From Corynebacterium sp. ACRPS (GTDB lineage Bacteria > Actinomycetota > Actinomycetes > Mycobacteriales > Mycobacteriaceae), in the NCBI RefSeq assembly GCF_022346005.1, contig NZ_JAKRMY010000003.1, positions 1 through 64,000 on the forward strand: a stretch of 64,000 nt of DNA, written 5' to 3'. The position numbers were made by a program, and so were the translations under genes. The notes beneath the pieces are model-generated. The model worked only from the letters and a program-made list of their open reading frames with translations, was not told the origin of the DNA and searched no databases. This document shows positions 6,885 to 14,784 of this stretch, one piece after another (the stretch's first letter is position 1; every line of letters starts with the position of its first letter).

Positions 6885-7799
6885 CTATTTCTTGACCGAG
6901 AACTTCGCGGAAATTACTCGCGCCGCAATATTGAGGATGGCGATGAGGATAACCAGCGTCAGCGCTGCGCCCCACAGCTTATCCAGCACGGCAGGCTGCG
7001 CGCCCGCCTTGTACATATCAAGCATCATCAGCGGCAGTGAGGACTGCGAGCCCTTAAACGCATCCCAGTTGATGACCGAGGAGGAACCAACCAAGACCAG
7101 CACTGGCGAGGATTCACCCATCACGCGAGCAATGGCCAGCATGATGCCGGTCACGATGCCGGACAGGGCTGTCGGCAGCACGATGCGTGCAATGGTCTTC
7201 CACTTGGGCACGCCGAGGGCATAGGAGGCCTCGCGAAGGTCCATGGGAACCACGCGCAGCATCTCTTCGGTATTGCGCACCACGATGGGGATCATCAATA
7301 GGACCAAGGACAGGGCGACGGCAAAGCCGGAACGTCCAAAGCCGAAGAGCGTGATCCACATGGCGAAGATGAACAGCGCGGCCACGATGGAGGGCACGCC
7401 GGACAGGATGTCCACCATGAAGGTGGTGATGCGGCCGAGCCAGCCACCCTTGGAGTATTCCACCAAGTAGATGGCGGTGAAGATACCGATCGGGATGGAG
7501 AGGATGGAAGCCAGGGCGGTTTGCACGAAGGTACCGACGATGGCGTGGGCGGCACCGCCGCCTTCGGCGCTATTCATCACGCCGCGCTGGGACAGCGTCC
7601 ACCAGTCAGCGGAGAAAATCACGCCGCTACCGCGAGCAATGAGCTCCCACAGCACCCAGATCAGAGGGACCATCGCCAAAGCCATAGCGCCCCATACAAC
7701 GACGGTGGCAATGCTATTGGCCGCCTTGCGGGAACCGGAGATTTCCAGGAAGGTTGCCCCACCAGCGGAGGCGGGCTTGTTATTTGTCGTAGTAGTCAT
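6885..7799 (-). CDS. pstA: Phosphate ABC transporter permease PstA
   Basis: Inner-membrane permease subunit, 304 residues, that forms the phosphate channel together with PstC. After a hydrophilic N-terminus of about 30 residues there are about six transmembrane helices. The cytoplasmic coupling segment, EASYALGVPKWKTIARIVLPTALSGIV, is the EAA loop that contacts PstB. Twelve base pairs separate it from pstC, so translation is probably coupled. The start ATG at 7799 has an AGGAAGG-type ribosome site overlapping the end of pstC. Confidence 0.95.
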   Translation of the reverse strand: MTTTTNNKPASAGGATFLEISGSRKAANSIATVVVWGAMALAMVPLIWVLWELIARGSGVIFSADWWTLSQRGVMNSAEGGGAAHAIVGTFVQTALASILSIPIGIFTAIYLVEYSKGGWLGRITTFMVDILSGVPSIVAALFIFAMWITLFGFGRSGFAVALSLVLLMIPIVVRNTEEMLRVVPMDLREASYALGVPKWKTIARIVLPTALSGIVTGIMLAIARVMGESSPVLVLVGSSSVINWDAFKGSQSSLPLMMLDMYKAGAQPAVLDKLWGAALTLVILIAILNIAARVISAKFSVKK

Positions 7800-7811
7800 T
7801 GTTGTCCTTCC

Positions 7812-8864
7812 TTACTTGCTCTTCACGATGGCGCGGGCAATGGCGTTGACGACAAACGTCAGCAAGAACAGCATCAAACCGGCGGCGATATAGGCACCGG
7901 CGCGCGTCTCGTTACCGAACTCGGCGGCGGCGAGGGCGATGGCCGTGGCGAAAGTGGTACCGCCATCGAAAAGCGAGAAGCGGAAGTCCACCAGGGGCGA
8001 GACCACCATGTACAGCGCCATGGTCTCACCCAGAGCGCGGCCCAAGCCCAGCATGGAGCCGGCGACGTAGCCGGACATGCCGAAGGGCAGGACGGTCATG
8101 CGGATGACTTCCCAGCGCGTAGCGCCCAGTGCCAAGGCGGACTCGATCTGGCCCGGAGGCGTTTGCACGAAGACCTCGCGGGCGGTGGCGGCGATAATCG
8201 GCAAAATCATCACGGCGAGCACGATGCCACCGGTGAAGAGGTTGCGGCCGGTAGCAAAGGCGGGCGAATTATCGTAATGAGTAAACAGGAAGAACCCACC
8301 GGCCCAGGACTCCATCCAGGTGTAGAAACTGGACAGGGCTGGGCCAAGGACCTGCCAACCCCACAGGCCGTAGACGATGGACGGCACTGCGGCCAGCATG
8401 TCCACCAAGAAACCCAGTGGCTTAACCAAGCGGGCCGGGGCGTAGTTGGACAAGAAGATGGCAATCGCAAGCGCGACTGGCATGGCCAGAATCAGCGCGA
8501 ATACCGAGATGAGGACGGTGGTGCCGAACATGGTCGGGATACCGAACTTCATCGCAGAAGTATCGGTGGTCTCCCAGCGTTCACCGTGGGTGAAAAAGCC
8601 CAGTAGGCCATTCTCGTTCACGCTGAGCGCGGGGACGGCACGCCAGATGAGGAAGGCGGCAATCGCCGCGATCATCACGGTAATCAGCGTGGCAGAGGCC
8701 GTGGAGAGGAATTCGAAAATGCGGTCACCGGGGCGCTTGACGGAGCTACCGGAGCTGGAGGTAGCCAAGTCAGTCTCATTATCGCCACGGGTATGAGGCT
8801 GTTCGGCGCCAGAGACGGGAAGGGCCTCCGAGGTCGATGCCTGGGTGAGATTATTGTCTGCCAT
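7812..8864 (-). CDS. pstC: Phosphate ABC transporter permease PstC
   Basis: A 350-residue permease subunit. The roughly 50-residue cytoplasmic N-terminus is polar and disordered-looking (many Ser, Thr and Gly), longer than in E. coli PstC. It is followed by about six membrane helices and the EAA-type loop ESALALGATRWEVIRMTVLPFG. Follows pstS after 135 bp containing an inverted repeat that may reduce downstream expression relative to pstS. ATG at 8864 is preceded by AAGGATT. Confidence 0.95.
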   Translation of the reverse strand: MADNNLTQASTSEALPVSGAEQPHTRGDNETDLATSSSGSSVKRPGDRIFEFLSTASATLITVMIAAIAAFLIWRAVPALSVNENGLLGFFTHGERWETTDTSAMKFGIPTMFGTTVLISVFALILAMPVALAIAIFLSNYAPARLVKPLGFLVDMLAAVPSIVYGLWGWQVLGPALSSFYTWMESWAGGFFLFTHYDNSPAFATGRNLFTGGIVLAVMILPIIAATAREVFVQTPPGQIESALALGATRWEVIRMTVLPFGMSGYVAGSMLGLGRALGETMALYMVVSPLVDFRFSLFDGGTTFATAIALAAAEFGNETRAGAYIAAGLMLFLLTFVVNAIARAIVKSK

Positions 8865-8921
8865 GAGACGTACTAATCCTTATTTGAAGTGGAACAAAGG
8901 GACATGCGATGTACATGCCTG

Positions 8922-8959
8922 CGCCCCCAAAGCGCGTCTCGAGGGCGGCAGTGGGGGCG
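8922..8959 (-). promoter_or_regulatory. Inverted repeat between pstS and pstC (possible attenuator)
   Basis: CGCCCCCA (8922-8929) and TGGGGGCG (8952-8959) are perfect 8-bp arms with a 22-nt loop. There is no T run, so it is not a full terminator. It may stabilise the 3' end of pstS mRNA or cause partial termination, raising binding protein over permease as in many binding-protein operons. Confidence 0.45.
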
Positions 8960-8999
8960 GGCGGAATGTTATTTCGCGAGGTAAAGCGGGGTTTACGCG

Positions 9000-10106
9000 T
9001 TACTGCAGTGCGTCAACAGCGCTCTTCAGGCGGTCAAGGTGGTCACCCTTAACTGGGATGAAGCCCTGCTCTGCCAACTGGTCATCCTGGTGATCCAGAA
9101 CGTCGTTGAAGAAGGTCTTGACCAGTTCAGCGGTCTCGTCATCGTAGCCAGCGGAGCAGACGATGTTGTAGGTGGTCAGGATGAGCGGGTATGCACCCTC
9201 AACATCGGAAGCGAAGAGAGCCTTGGAGTCAACGACCATGTCGTTCTCAGAAGCGGTGTCCTTGAACTCCAGGTTCTCCAGTGCCTTGTTGACGGTGTCG
9301 TCATTCAGCTCAACCGGGCCGTTGCCAAAGTCGATCTTGGCCTTCTTGACGCCGTCAGCTTCCTTCTGGTCAGCGAAGCCGGCCTCAACGTAGGTGATGG
9401 CACCCTCGATGTTTGCTACTTGGTCAGCAACGCCGGAGGAACCGTTTGCGCCCTCACCTACAGCGTCAGGGAACTGCTTGCCTTCGCCGTCCCAGTTACC
9501 GGTGGAGGCGTTCAGGAACTTCTGGAAGTTATCGGAGGTACCGGACTCGTCAGAGCGGAAGATGACGTGGATGTCGGTGTCCGGCAGGTCTGCGCCCTCG
9601 TTATCAGCGGCGATGGCCTCGTCGTTCCACTTCTTGATCTCGCCCTTGAAGATCTTGGCAATGGTATCGGTGGAGAGGTTGATCTCTTGGTCACCCAGGT
9701 TATAAGCAATGGCAACCGGGCCGATGGTGGAAGGCAGGTGCCATGCGTCGTTGCCGTCGCAACGCTCCTTGGCGGCCTCAATCTGGCCGTCGTCTTCCTT
9801 CAACGGGGAGTCAGAACCAGCGAAGTCTGCCTGGCCGTTGATGAAAGCCTCAACACCCTTACCGGAACCGGAAGCGGTGTAGGACAGGTTTGCGTCTGGG
9901 TTGTCCTCTGCGAAGGCGGTGCCGAAGTAGGACATTGCGTTCTGCTGGGAGGATGCGCCCTCACCAACAAGCTCGCCAGCGACGCCGCTGCCGTCGGAGG
10001 AACCCGAGGAGTCAGAGGAGGTGTCCTCAGAACAAGCTACGAGAGCGGTAGAGGTAGCGACCACGAGGCCGAAGATAGCGGCAGAGCGCTTGAAGTTGCG
10101 AATCAC
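9000..10106 (-). CDS. pstS: Phosphate-binding lipoprotein PstS
   Basis: Extracytoplasmic phosphate receptor of the Pst importer, 368 residues. A signal peptide with lipobox LVAC places the lipidated cysteine at residue 25. It is followed by a linker rich in Ser, Asp and Gly, then the PstS fold with GEGASSQQNAM, TYTASGSGKGVEAFINGQADFAGSDSPL-type phosphate-contact loops and FRSDESGTSDNFQKFL. First gene of the operon. Start GTG at 10106, with AAAGGG upstream. The 226-bp upstream region should hold the phosphate-regulated promoter. Confidence 0.95.
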   Translation of the reverse strand: MIRNFKRSAAIFGLVVATSTALVACSEDTSSDSSGSSDGSGVAGELVGEGASSQQNAMSYFGTAFAEDNPDANLSYTASGSGKGVEAFINGQADFAGSDSPLKEDDGQIEAAKERCDGNDAWHLPSTIGPVAIAYNLGDQEINLSTDTIAKIFKGEIKKWNDEAIAADNEGADLPDTDIHVIFRSDESGTSDNFQKFLNASTGNWDGEGKQFPDAVGEGANGSSGVADQVANIEGAITYVEAGFADQKEADGVKKAKIDFGNGPVELNDDTVNKALENLEFKDTASENDMVVDSKALFASDVEGAYPLILTTYNIVCSAGYDDETAELVKTFFNDVLDHQDDQLAEQGFIPVKGDHLDRLKSAVDALQ

Positions 10107-10332
10107 GGGAAAACCCTTTCCGGTGCAGATCAGAGATTGATTGTCCGAGGAAACCGCATCCCCATAAAAAAGGGGAACCTACATCCCACGTCCGCTCTTC
10201 GGAAGCGGGGTGCAGGTGCGCAGGTGCGGCTTTCTCACAATCAGTAAAGCTAACCGGAGGAATTAACCAGCAGGGTGCCGTGAGGTAAACAATTAATGAA
10301 CAAGCTAGAAAGTTGACATGACCTTAATCACA
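10107..10332 (-). promoter_or_regulatory. pstS upstream control region
   Basis: A 226-bp non-coding stretch between pstS and the end of mshD. On the minus strand it contains two GGTTA-type elements 13 bp apart (GGTTAATT and GGTTAGCT, 10240-10265), an AT-rich TTCATTAATTG segment further upstream and a small CCGCTTC/GAGCGG hairpin nearer the gene. One or more may belong to a PhoR box, but I cannot assign a box or transcription start from sequence alone. Confidence 0.35.
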
Positions 10333-11235
10333 CTAGCCCCAGACGACATGCTCTTCATCAACGGAAAAGCCTAGGCGCTTGTAGGCCTTCAGTGCCGGTT
10401 CATTGTCCGCTTCCACGTACAAAATAACCCGCTGAGCTCCCTTTTCTACCATGCGGCGCAGGCCAATCTGCAGCAATGGTCCGCCTAATTTTTGGCCGCG
10501 GTACGCCTCCGCAAGGCCCACCACGTAGACCTCGCCAAAACCGGGATCTTCCTCCTCGTGCCACTTGGTCCAGTGGAAACCGGCCAGGGTCGGGTGCCCC
10601 TGTTCTTTTTCGTCCCAGAAGAACAAAACGTCCTTAGGATCGAACCATTCGGCCTCCATGCCGCGGTGCAGGCGCTCTAAATCCCAGCCGCCTTGTTCTG
10701 GGTGCCAATTAAAGGCCTCATTATTCACGCGCAGCCACTCGTTTTCCACGGTGTCCTTGCCCCACTTGTCCACCGCTTCGCTGTAATTGGCGGCCTGCAG
10801 CGGAAGCTCGCCTACTTGGGCTGCACTATCCAGATCGCCGCCCTCGATGCCCATGACCACGAGGGTGCGGGTGACCTTCAGATCGCGGGAATTAGCCAGG
10901 GCCTGAGCCGGCTTGCCGTTGCCATGCGCCCAGGTCTCGAGGTTGGTGGTGGCGTTAGCGGTGGCATCGTAAAGCGCGGTGCCATAGCCCTTGCCGCGAT
11001 AATCGGGGGCGATAAAAAGCTCCGCGGTGGAATCCTCGCAGCTGGATACGCCGATGGGCTCGCCGTCCAGCCAAGCCACCAAATGCTTGTGGTGCAGGCG
11101 CTCATCGCGCAGGCCGTTGAGGAATTGCTCCGACAGCGGGGCGATGCCGTCGGCTTTTTCTGCGTGCGCTGCTAGTTCTTCCAGGCTGCCCGCCAGCTCT
11201 GGGGAGGCGGGGAGGTTTTCTTCGGTGATATTCAT
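10333..11235 (-). CDS. mshD: Mycothiol synthase
   Basis: Last enzyme of mycothiol synthesis: acetyl-CoA-dependent acetylation of Cys-GlcN-Ins to mycothiol, the main actinobacterial thiol. The 300-residue protein is a tandem GNAT. The first acetyltransferase domain has APDYRGKGYGTALYDAT (about 75-91). The second, with EVYVVGLAEAYRGQKLGGPLL, is the active one in the known enzyme, and the tail is EPALKAYKRLGF. The frame extends upstream to 11376, but the ATG at 11235 is chosen because TATTAT sits 7 nt before it and family members begin near here. Divergent from lmeA with 33 bp between start codons. Confidence 0.92.
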   Translation of the reverse strand: MNITEENLPASPELAGSLEELAAHAEKADGIAPLSEQFLNGLRDERLHHKHLVAWLDGEPIGVSSCEDSTAELFIAPDYRGKGYGTALYDATANATTNLETWAHGNGKPAQALANSRDLKVTRTLVVMGIEGGDLDSAAQVGELPLQAANYSEAVDKWGKDTVENEWLRVNNEAFNWHPEQGGWDLERLHRGMEAEWFDPKDVLFFWDEKEQGHPTLAGFHWTKWHEEEDPGFGEVYVVGLAEAYRGQKLGGPLLQIGLRRMVEKGAQRVILYVEADNEPALKAYKRLGFSVDEEHVVWG

Positions 11236-11268
11236 GGTGTCCATAATACGTAGGCTAAATTTGAAGGC
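11236..11268. promoter_or_regulatory. Divergent leaderless promoter pair mshD/lmeA
   Basis: Only 33 bp separate the two start codons. On the minus strand TATTAT (11247-11242) is 7 nt from the mshD ATG; on the plus strand TAAATT (11256-11261) is 7 nt from the lmeA GTG. The two -10 hexamers are 8 bp apart, so each upstream promoter part overlaps the other gene and the two polymerases could not bind at once. Confidence 0.6.
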
Positions 11269-12093
11269 GTGAGTGTAGTCAAAGTCGACCGGCGCATTGT
11301 CCACGTCCTCATCCTGGTGGGCGTGGTCTTTGCCGCATGGGTGGCCGATGCCTGCGTGGCCATGCATTCTGAGCACAAGATTGCCCAGGAGGTAAAGGAG
11401 AACTCGCGGCTGGAAAACTCCCCCCAGGTGTATATCGGCGGCACCCCGTACCTGTTGGCGGCAGGCTCTAAAGAAATCCCCTACTTGCAGGTCAAGGCGC
11501 TCGACGTGGAGGTTCCCAAGCTGGGCATGGTCAATGCCTCGACCGTGCTGCGCGATATCACCGTTACCCCTGAGCAGGTAGTAAACGGCGATATTGAAGG
11601 CGCGCCCGTATCCACATATTCGCGCGGCATTTCCCTGGACGGCGTGGCGTTAGGGCGCCTTCTGGGCATTACCGATCTCTCCATTGCCAACCCGGATGAT
11701 ATTTCGCCCTCCGGCGGCGTTTCTGCCGAGGCAGAGCTTACCGGCACCCTGCCCGGCGATAAGGAAAAGTCCACCGCGATGGTCACGCTGCGGCTAGTGG
11801 GCCCGGAGTTTCGCATGGAGGTCTACGGCACCGATGATCCGCGCCTCAAGGAGGCGTTTTCCCTCAACTTCGATACGCGCGAGCTCCCGCTGCCGGCGCA
11901 GGCCACGATGGTAAGGCTGCAGGGCGGAACCCTTTACTTTGAGGTCCAGCGCCGCAATATCAAGGTCCAGATGGCTCAGCTATCCCCGCTGGAAATCGAG
12001 GGTTCGGAGCAACGGGCCGTTGAAGAGGCCGAAAAGAAGGCGGCCGATACCGCCAATAAGGTAGGTCCTGCCCCAGATGAGGACGAATCCTAA
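11269..12093 (+). CDS. LmeA/DUF2993 family exported phospholipid-binding protein
   Basis: A 274-residue protein with one N-terminal membrane segment (VHVLILVGVVFAAWVADACVA, about 11-31) that acts as signal anchor. A beta-rich DUF2993 domain follows, with regular VTV/ITV/VEV strand patterns, and an acidic, Lys/Ala-rich C-terminal tail. In mycobacteria LmeA binds phosphatidylinositols in the periplasm and is needed for lipomannan maturation. A similar role in corynebacterial lipoglycan synthesis is inferred, not shown. Start GTG at 11269, 7 nt after TAAATT. Its stop overlaps the stop of the convergent dagK-like gene by 3 bp. Confidence 0.75.
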   Translation: MSVVKVDRRIVHVLILVGVVFAAWVADACVAMHSEHKIAQEVKENSRLENSPQVYIGGTPYLLAAGSKEIPYLQVKALDVEVPKLGMVNASTVLRDITVTPEQVVNGDIEGAPVSTYSRGISLDGVALGRLLGITDLSIANPDDISPSGGVSAEAELTGTLPGDKEKSTAMVTLRLVGPEFRMEVYGTDDPRLKEAFSLNFDTRELPLPAQATMVRLQGGTLYFEVQRRNIKVQMAQLSPLEIEGSEQRAVEEAEKKAADTANKVGPAPDEDES

Positions 12094-13127
12094 CGAAGGC
12101 GAATAAAGTCCCGCAGCACTTCCTGCACGGAGCGCTGGGCCACCTGCCGCCTGTCTTGCGGCGCGTAGACCTCGATGGCATCGGCCACAGAGGTCAGCGT
12201 CACGTGGCGGAAGGTCCCCTCGGATTCGCCATCGGCCTGGAAGCGCTGCGGGGAGTGGCAATCGAGTTCGACGCGCTTGGCATCATCAAAGCCTAGGGTC
12301 TTCTCCTTCACCAGCCGCTTGAGCCAGCCGTGCTTATCGGCACCAAAGAGGTGCAGCAGGCCGATAACCCCACGCACGCCACTGAGCTTTTCCAGGCCGA
12401 AAAGCGCCAGCCCCTCATCAAAGGAATTGCGCGGGTTGGTCACCACCGGCAAGGGGCCCAAGAAAGTCCAGGGGTTGGTATTAGACGTAAACAAGAGTGG
12501 GAAATCCTTCTTATGAAGCGTCTGCCCCAAGCGGGATTCCGCGTGCACCGTGATCTGTGGCGGGTTGCGGCGAGCCCGCAACCAAGCCCGAATGGCCACG
12601 TTGAGGTAGCGCAGCGGGGTGGCGGAAAAGCCTTGTTCACGGGCGCGGTCCACGCGCGCGAGGACGTCCGCATCCATGCCAAAACCGGCGTTGACGGCAA
12701 ACCAGCGTTCGTTCCAGGTGCCCAGGTAAATGGTGCGGCGCAGATCGCGCTCTAGCATGCGAGCCAGAACGTGGATGGCCTCAACCGGAGTATTGGGGAA
12801 GCCAAGGGCGCGGACGAAGACGTTCGCGGATCCGGTGGGAATGACGGCGAGCGCCGGCACATCGTGCGGGCTGGGGAGATCTCCACCGGCCGGCCCCAGC
12901 AGGCCGTTGACAATCTCATTGACGGTGCCATCGCCGCCCACAGCAATGATGACATCATAATCATCCCTGGTAAGCCCCCGGACGATGTCTTCTGCATGCC
13001 CTGGGTAATGGGTGAATTTCACCAATAGGTGCATGCCTTCTACGGCCCGCAGGGCGGGCACGATTTGGCGAAAGAGCCCGTTGGATTGCGAGGTCGAATT
13101 GGGATTGGAAATCATCAGTGCATGCAC
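12090..13127 (-). CDS. Diacylglycerol/lipid kinase family protein
   Basis: A 345-residue member of the DAGK catalytic family (YegS/DgkB-like). These cytosolic enzymes phosphorylate diacylglycerol or related lipids with ATP. The N-terminal nucleotide-binding half carries ISNPNS at the start and VGGDGTVNEIVNGL (about 63-76), followed by IPTGSANVFVRALG. The C-terminal beta-sandwich half includes VNAGFGMDADV and ends with the QADGESEG-type segment. Start GTG at 13127, with TAGACT 8 nt upstream; ATG at 13115 is an alternative. Divergent from the nitrobindin-like gene. Confidence 0.82.
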   Translation of the reverse strand: MHALMISNPNSTSQSNGLFRQIVPALRAVEGMHLLVKFTHYPGHAEDIVRGLTRDDYDVIIAVGGDGTVNEIVNGLLGPAGGDLPSPHDVPALAVIPTGSANVFVRALGFPNTPVEAIHVLARMLERDLRRTIYLGTWNERWFAVNAGFGMDADVLARVDRAREQGFSATPLRYLNVAIRAWLRARRNPPQITVHAESRLGQTLHKKDFPLLFTSNTNPWTFLGPLPVVTNPRNSFDEGLALFGLEKLSGVRGVIGLLHLFGADKHGWLKRLVKEKTLGFDDAKRVELDCHSPQRFQADGESEGTFRHVTLTSVADAIEVYAPQDRRQVAQRSVQEVLRDFIRLR

Positions 13128-13180
13128 AAAGGACCAGTCTAGTAGTTAAAGCGGCCCCGGCACGACTAGGCTGGACGCCC
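13128..13180. promoter_or_regulatory. Divergent leaderless promoter pair dagK-like/nitrobindin-like
   Basis: TAGACT on the minus strand (13141-13136) lies 8 nt from the dagK GTG. TAGGCT on the plus strand (13167-13172) lies 8 nt from the ATG at 13181. Neither start has a ribosome site. The 25-bp gap between the -10s is longer than in the other divergent pairs. Confidence 0.5.
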
Positions 13181-13876
13181 ATGAGCGAAAATACCGAGAA
13201 CACCAATACCCCGAACGTCGAGACCGCCGCCGCGTCCCACCCGGAAAACACCTCCGGCGCGCTCAATGGCAATGACGCGGTCAACCAGGCCGCCGAGCAA
13301 TGGAAGGATGCGGCCAGCCACAATATCCCCGCCATCGAGCTTGGCGATGCCCCCGTTCCCGCCGATACCGCCAACCTGCGCCAGGGCCCGTCGCTACACG
13401 ATGGATTGCTAGGACTCCTCCCCCTCGTCGGCGTCTGGCAGGGCGAGGGCCAGGCCCACGACACCGATGGCAGCGAATACACCTTTGGCCAGCAGCTGGT
13501 CGTCGCCCACGACGGCGAGAATTACCTGACCTTTAGCTCGCGCACCTGGAAGATCGATACCGAGGGCAAGCCGCAGGGCCCGTCTACCCGCGAGACCGGT
13601 TTCTGGCGCATCTCCGCCAAGGATGAAATCGAGGTCACCTACACCTCTTCAACCGGCATCGTGGAAATCTTCTACGGCGAGCCCTTCAACGAGCGCGCTT
13701 GGCAGCTCGAATCCGCCTCCACCATGGTCACCGAGACCGGCCCGAAGAACCTGGGCCCCGGCAAGCGCATGTACGGACTCATGCCCAATAACAACCTGGG
13801 CTGGGTAGACGAGCGCATGGTCGATGGCGAAATGCGCCCCTACATGTCCGCCGAGCTCACCCGCATCGCCGGCTAA
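13181..13876 (+). CDS. Ferric nitrobindin-like (FABP family) protein
   Basis: A 231-residue protein with a disordered N-terminus of about 65 residues (Asn, Thr, Ala-rich), then a ten-stranded beta-barrel of the nitrobindin/FABP type. The GxWxGxG signature appears as GVWQGEG. True nitrobindins bind heme through a C-terminal His (usually HLSA..L) and isomerise peroxynitrite. Here the matching segment reads RPYMSAELTRIAG with no His, so heme ligation by that residue is not possible; corynebacterial relatives share this feature as far as I know. Function unknown. Start ATG at 13181, 8 nt after TAGGCT. Confidence 0.8.
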   Translation: MSENTENTNTPNVETAAASHPENTSGALNGNDAVNQAAEQWKDAASHNIPAIELGDAPVPADTANLRQGPSLHDGLLGLLPLVGVWQGEGQAHDTDGSEYTFGQQLVVAHDGENYLTFSSRTWKIDTEGKPQGPSTRETGFWRISAKDEIEVTYTSSTGIVEIFYGEPFNERAWQLESASTMVTETGPKNLGPGKRMYGLMPNNNLGWVDERMVDGEMRPYMSAELTRIAG

Positions 13877-13884
13877 AAAGCTGG

Positions 13885-14754
13885 CTAGGCCCCTAGCGCG
13901 GCATCGATAAGCCCCCGGATTTCTTCCTCGTTATCCGGGGCTTTTAACGTTTTTTCATTCAGCTTGGTCACCCGCACCGCCACGCGCACGGAAGAGACCA
14001 GCCACACCGAATCGGACTTTTCCAAGTACTCCACCGTCAGCGGCTTGGCCTTGCAGCGGTAGCCGCGATCCTGGGCGTAATCAAAGAGCGCGGCCTGCGT
14101 GGTGCCGGGCAAAATGCCGCGGCCGGCGGCGGTGCGCAGCTTCTTTCCCCGCACCGCCACGACGGTAGAGGTAGCGCCCTCTAAGATTTCGCCGGTATCT
14201 GGATCCGTGAGGATGAGATCGTCGTAGCCCTTGTCCTTGGCCATGCGCAGCATCGCCATCGTCGCGGCGTAGTTGAGTGTCTTGGCCGGTAGCTCTTCGG
14301 CCACGTGCCACAAGCGCGGGCTCGTCAGGACGGTGACGCCGGTGGTGCGTTGGCGAAGAGGGGCATCGCCAAGCGGCTGCACCGTCACCCACGCGGTGGG
14401 CACGCCGGTCGAAGCCCGGCCGCGGGTATAGGTCCAGGTGCATTTGGCATCGGGATGATCGGCATCGGTACCGCAATAATCCGCGATCGCCAGCCGGGTC
14501 GCCTCCTCCCACTTGTGCATCGGCGGTTCCGGCAAATCGAGCGCCCGCGCCGAATCGCGAAAGCGCTGCGCGTGGCGGGCGAGGTTAGCTGCCTTACCGC
14601 CGCGGACCAGGAGCGATTCAAAGATGCCATCGCCGCGGGTCACGGCGGCGTCATCGGCATAAACCAGCGGCAGGGAGGGCGAATGCTTGCGCACCGACCC
14701 ACCAAAGGGTTCCACGACGTAGATGACCGGCTCTTTTCGCGGGGAGGGTTTCAT
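13885..14754 (-). CDS. pabC: Aminodeoxychorismate lyase / class IV aminotransferase
   Basis: PLP enzyme of fold type IV. As PabC it would cleave 4-amino-4-deoxychorismate to p-aminobenzoate and pyruvate for folate synthesis; a branched-chain or D-amino-acid transaminase role is the alternative. The 289 residues include GDGIFESLLVRGG near the N-terminus, the PLP lysine in AKTLNY, LTDPDTGEILEGATST and RGILPGTTQ, all class IV signatures. Divergent from ygfZ, a folate-binding protein, which fits a folate theme. ATG at 14754 follows CATAAT by 7 nt, suggesting a leaderless mRNA. Converges on the nitrobindin-like gene with 8 bp between stops. Confidence 0.8.
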   Translation of the reverse strand: MKPSPRKEPVIYVVEPFGGSVRKHSPSLPLVYADDAAVTRGDGIFESLLVRGGKAANLARHAQRFRDSARALDLPEPPMHKWEEATRLAIADYCGTDADHPDAKCTWTYTRGRASTGVPTAWVTVQPLGDAPLRQRTTGVTVLTSPRLWHVAEELPAKTLNYAATMAMLRMAKDKGYDDLILTDPDTGEILEGATSTVVAVRGKKLRTAAGRGILPGTTQAALFDYAQDRGYRCKAKPLTVEYLEKSDSVWLVSSVRVAVRVTKLNEKTLKAPDNEEEIRGLIDAALGA

Positions 14755-14784
14755 AGACTCGATTATGCCCTACCATCGGTAGAT
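14755..14784. promoter_or_regulatory. Divergent leaderless promoter pair pabC/ygfZ
   Basis: Thirty base pairs lie between the starts. CATAAT on the minus strand (14767-14762) is 7 nt from the pabC ATG. TACCAT on the plus strand (14771-14776) is 8 nt from the ygfZ GTG. The hexamers are only 3 bp apart, so simultaneous occupancy is impossible. Confidence 0.55.

Noticed and set aside
14305-14784. N-terminal extension of ygfZ antisense to pabC
   Set aside because: The family starts at VSYSSPLLQ; upstream translation is antisense to a real gene and a -10 lies just before the GTG.
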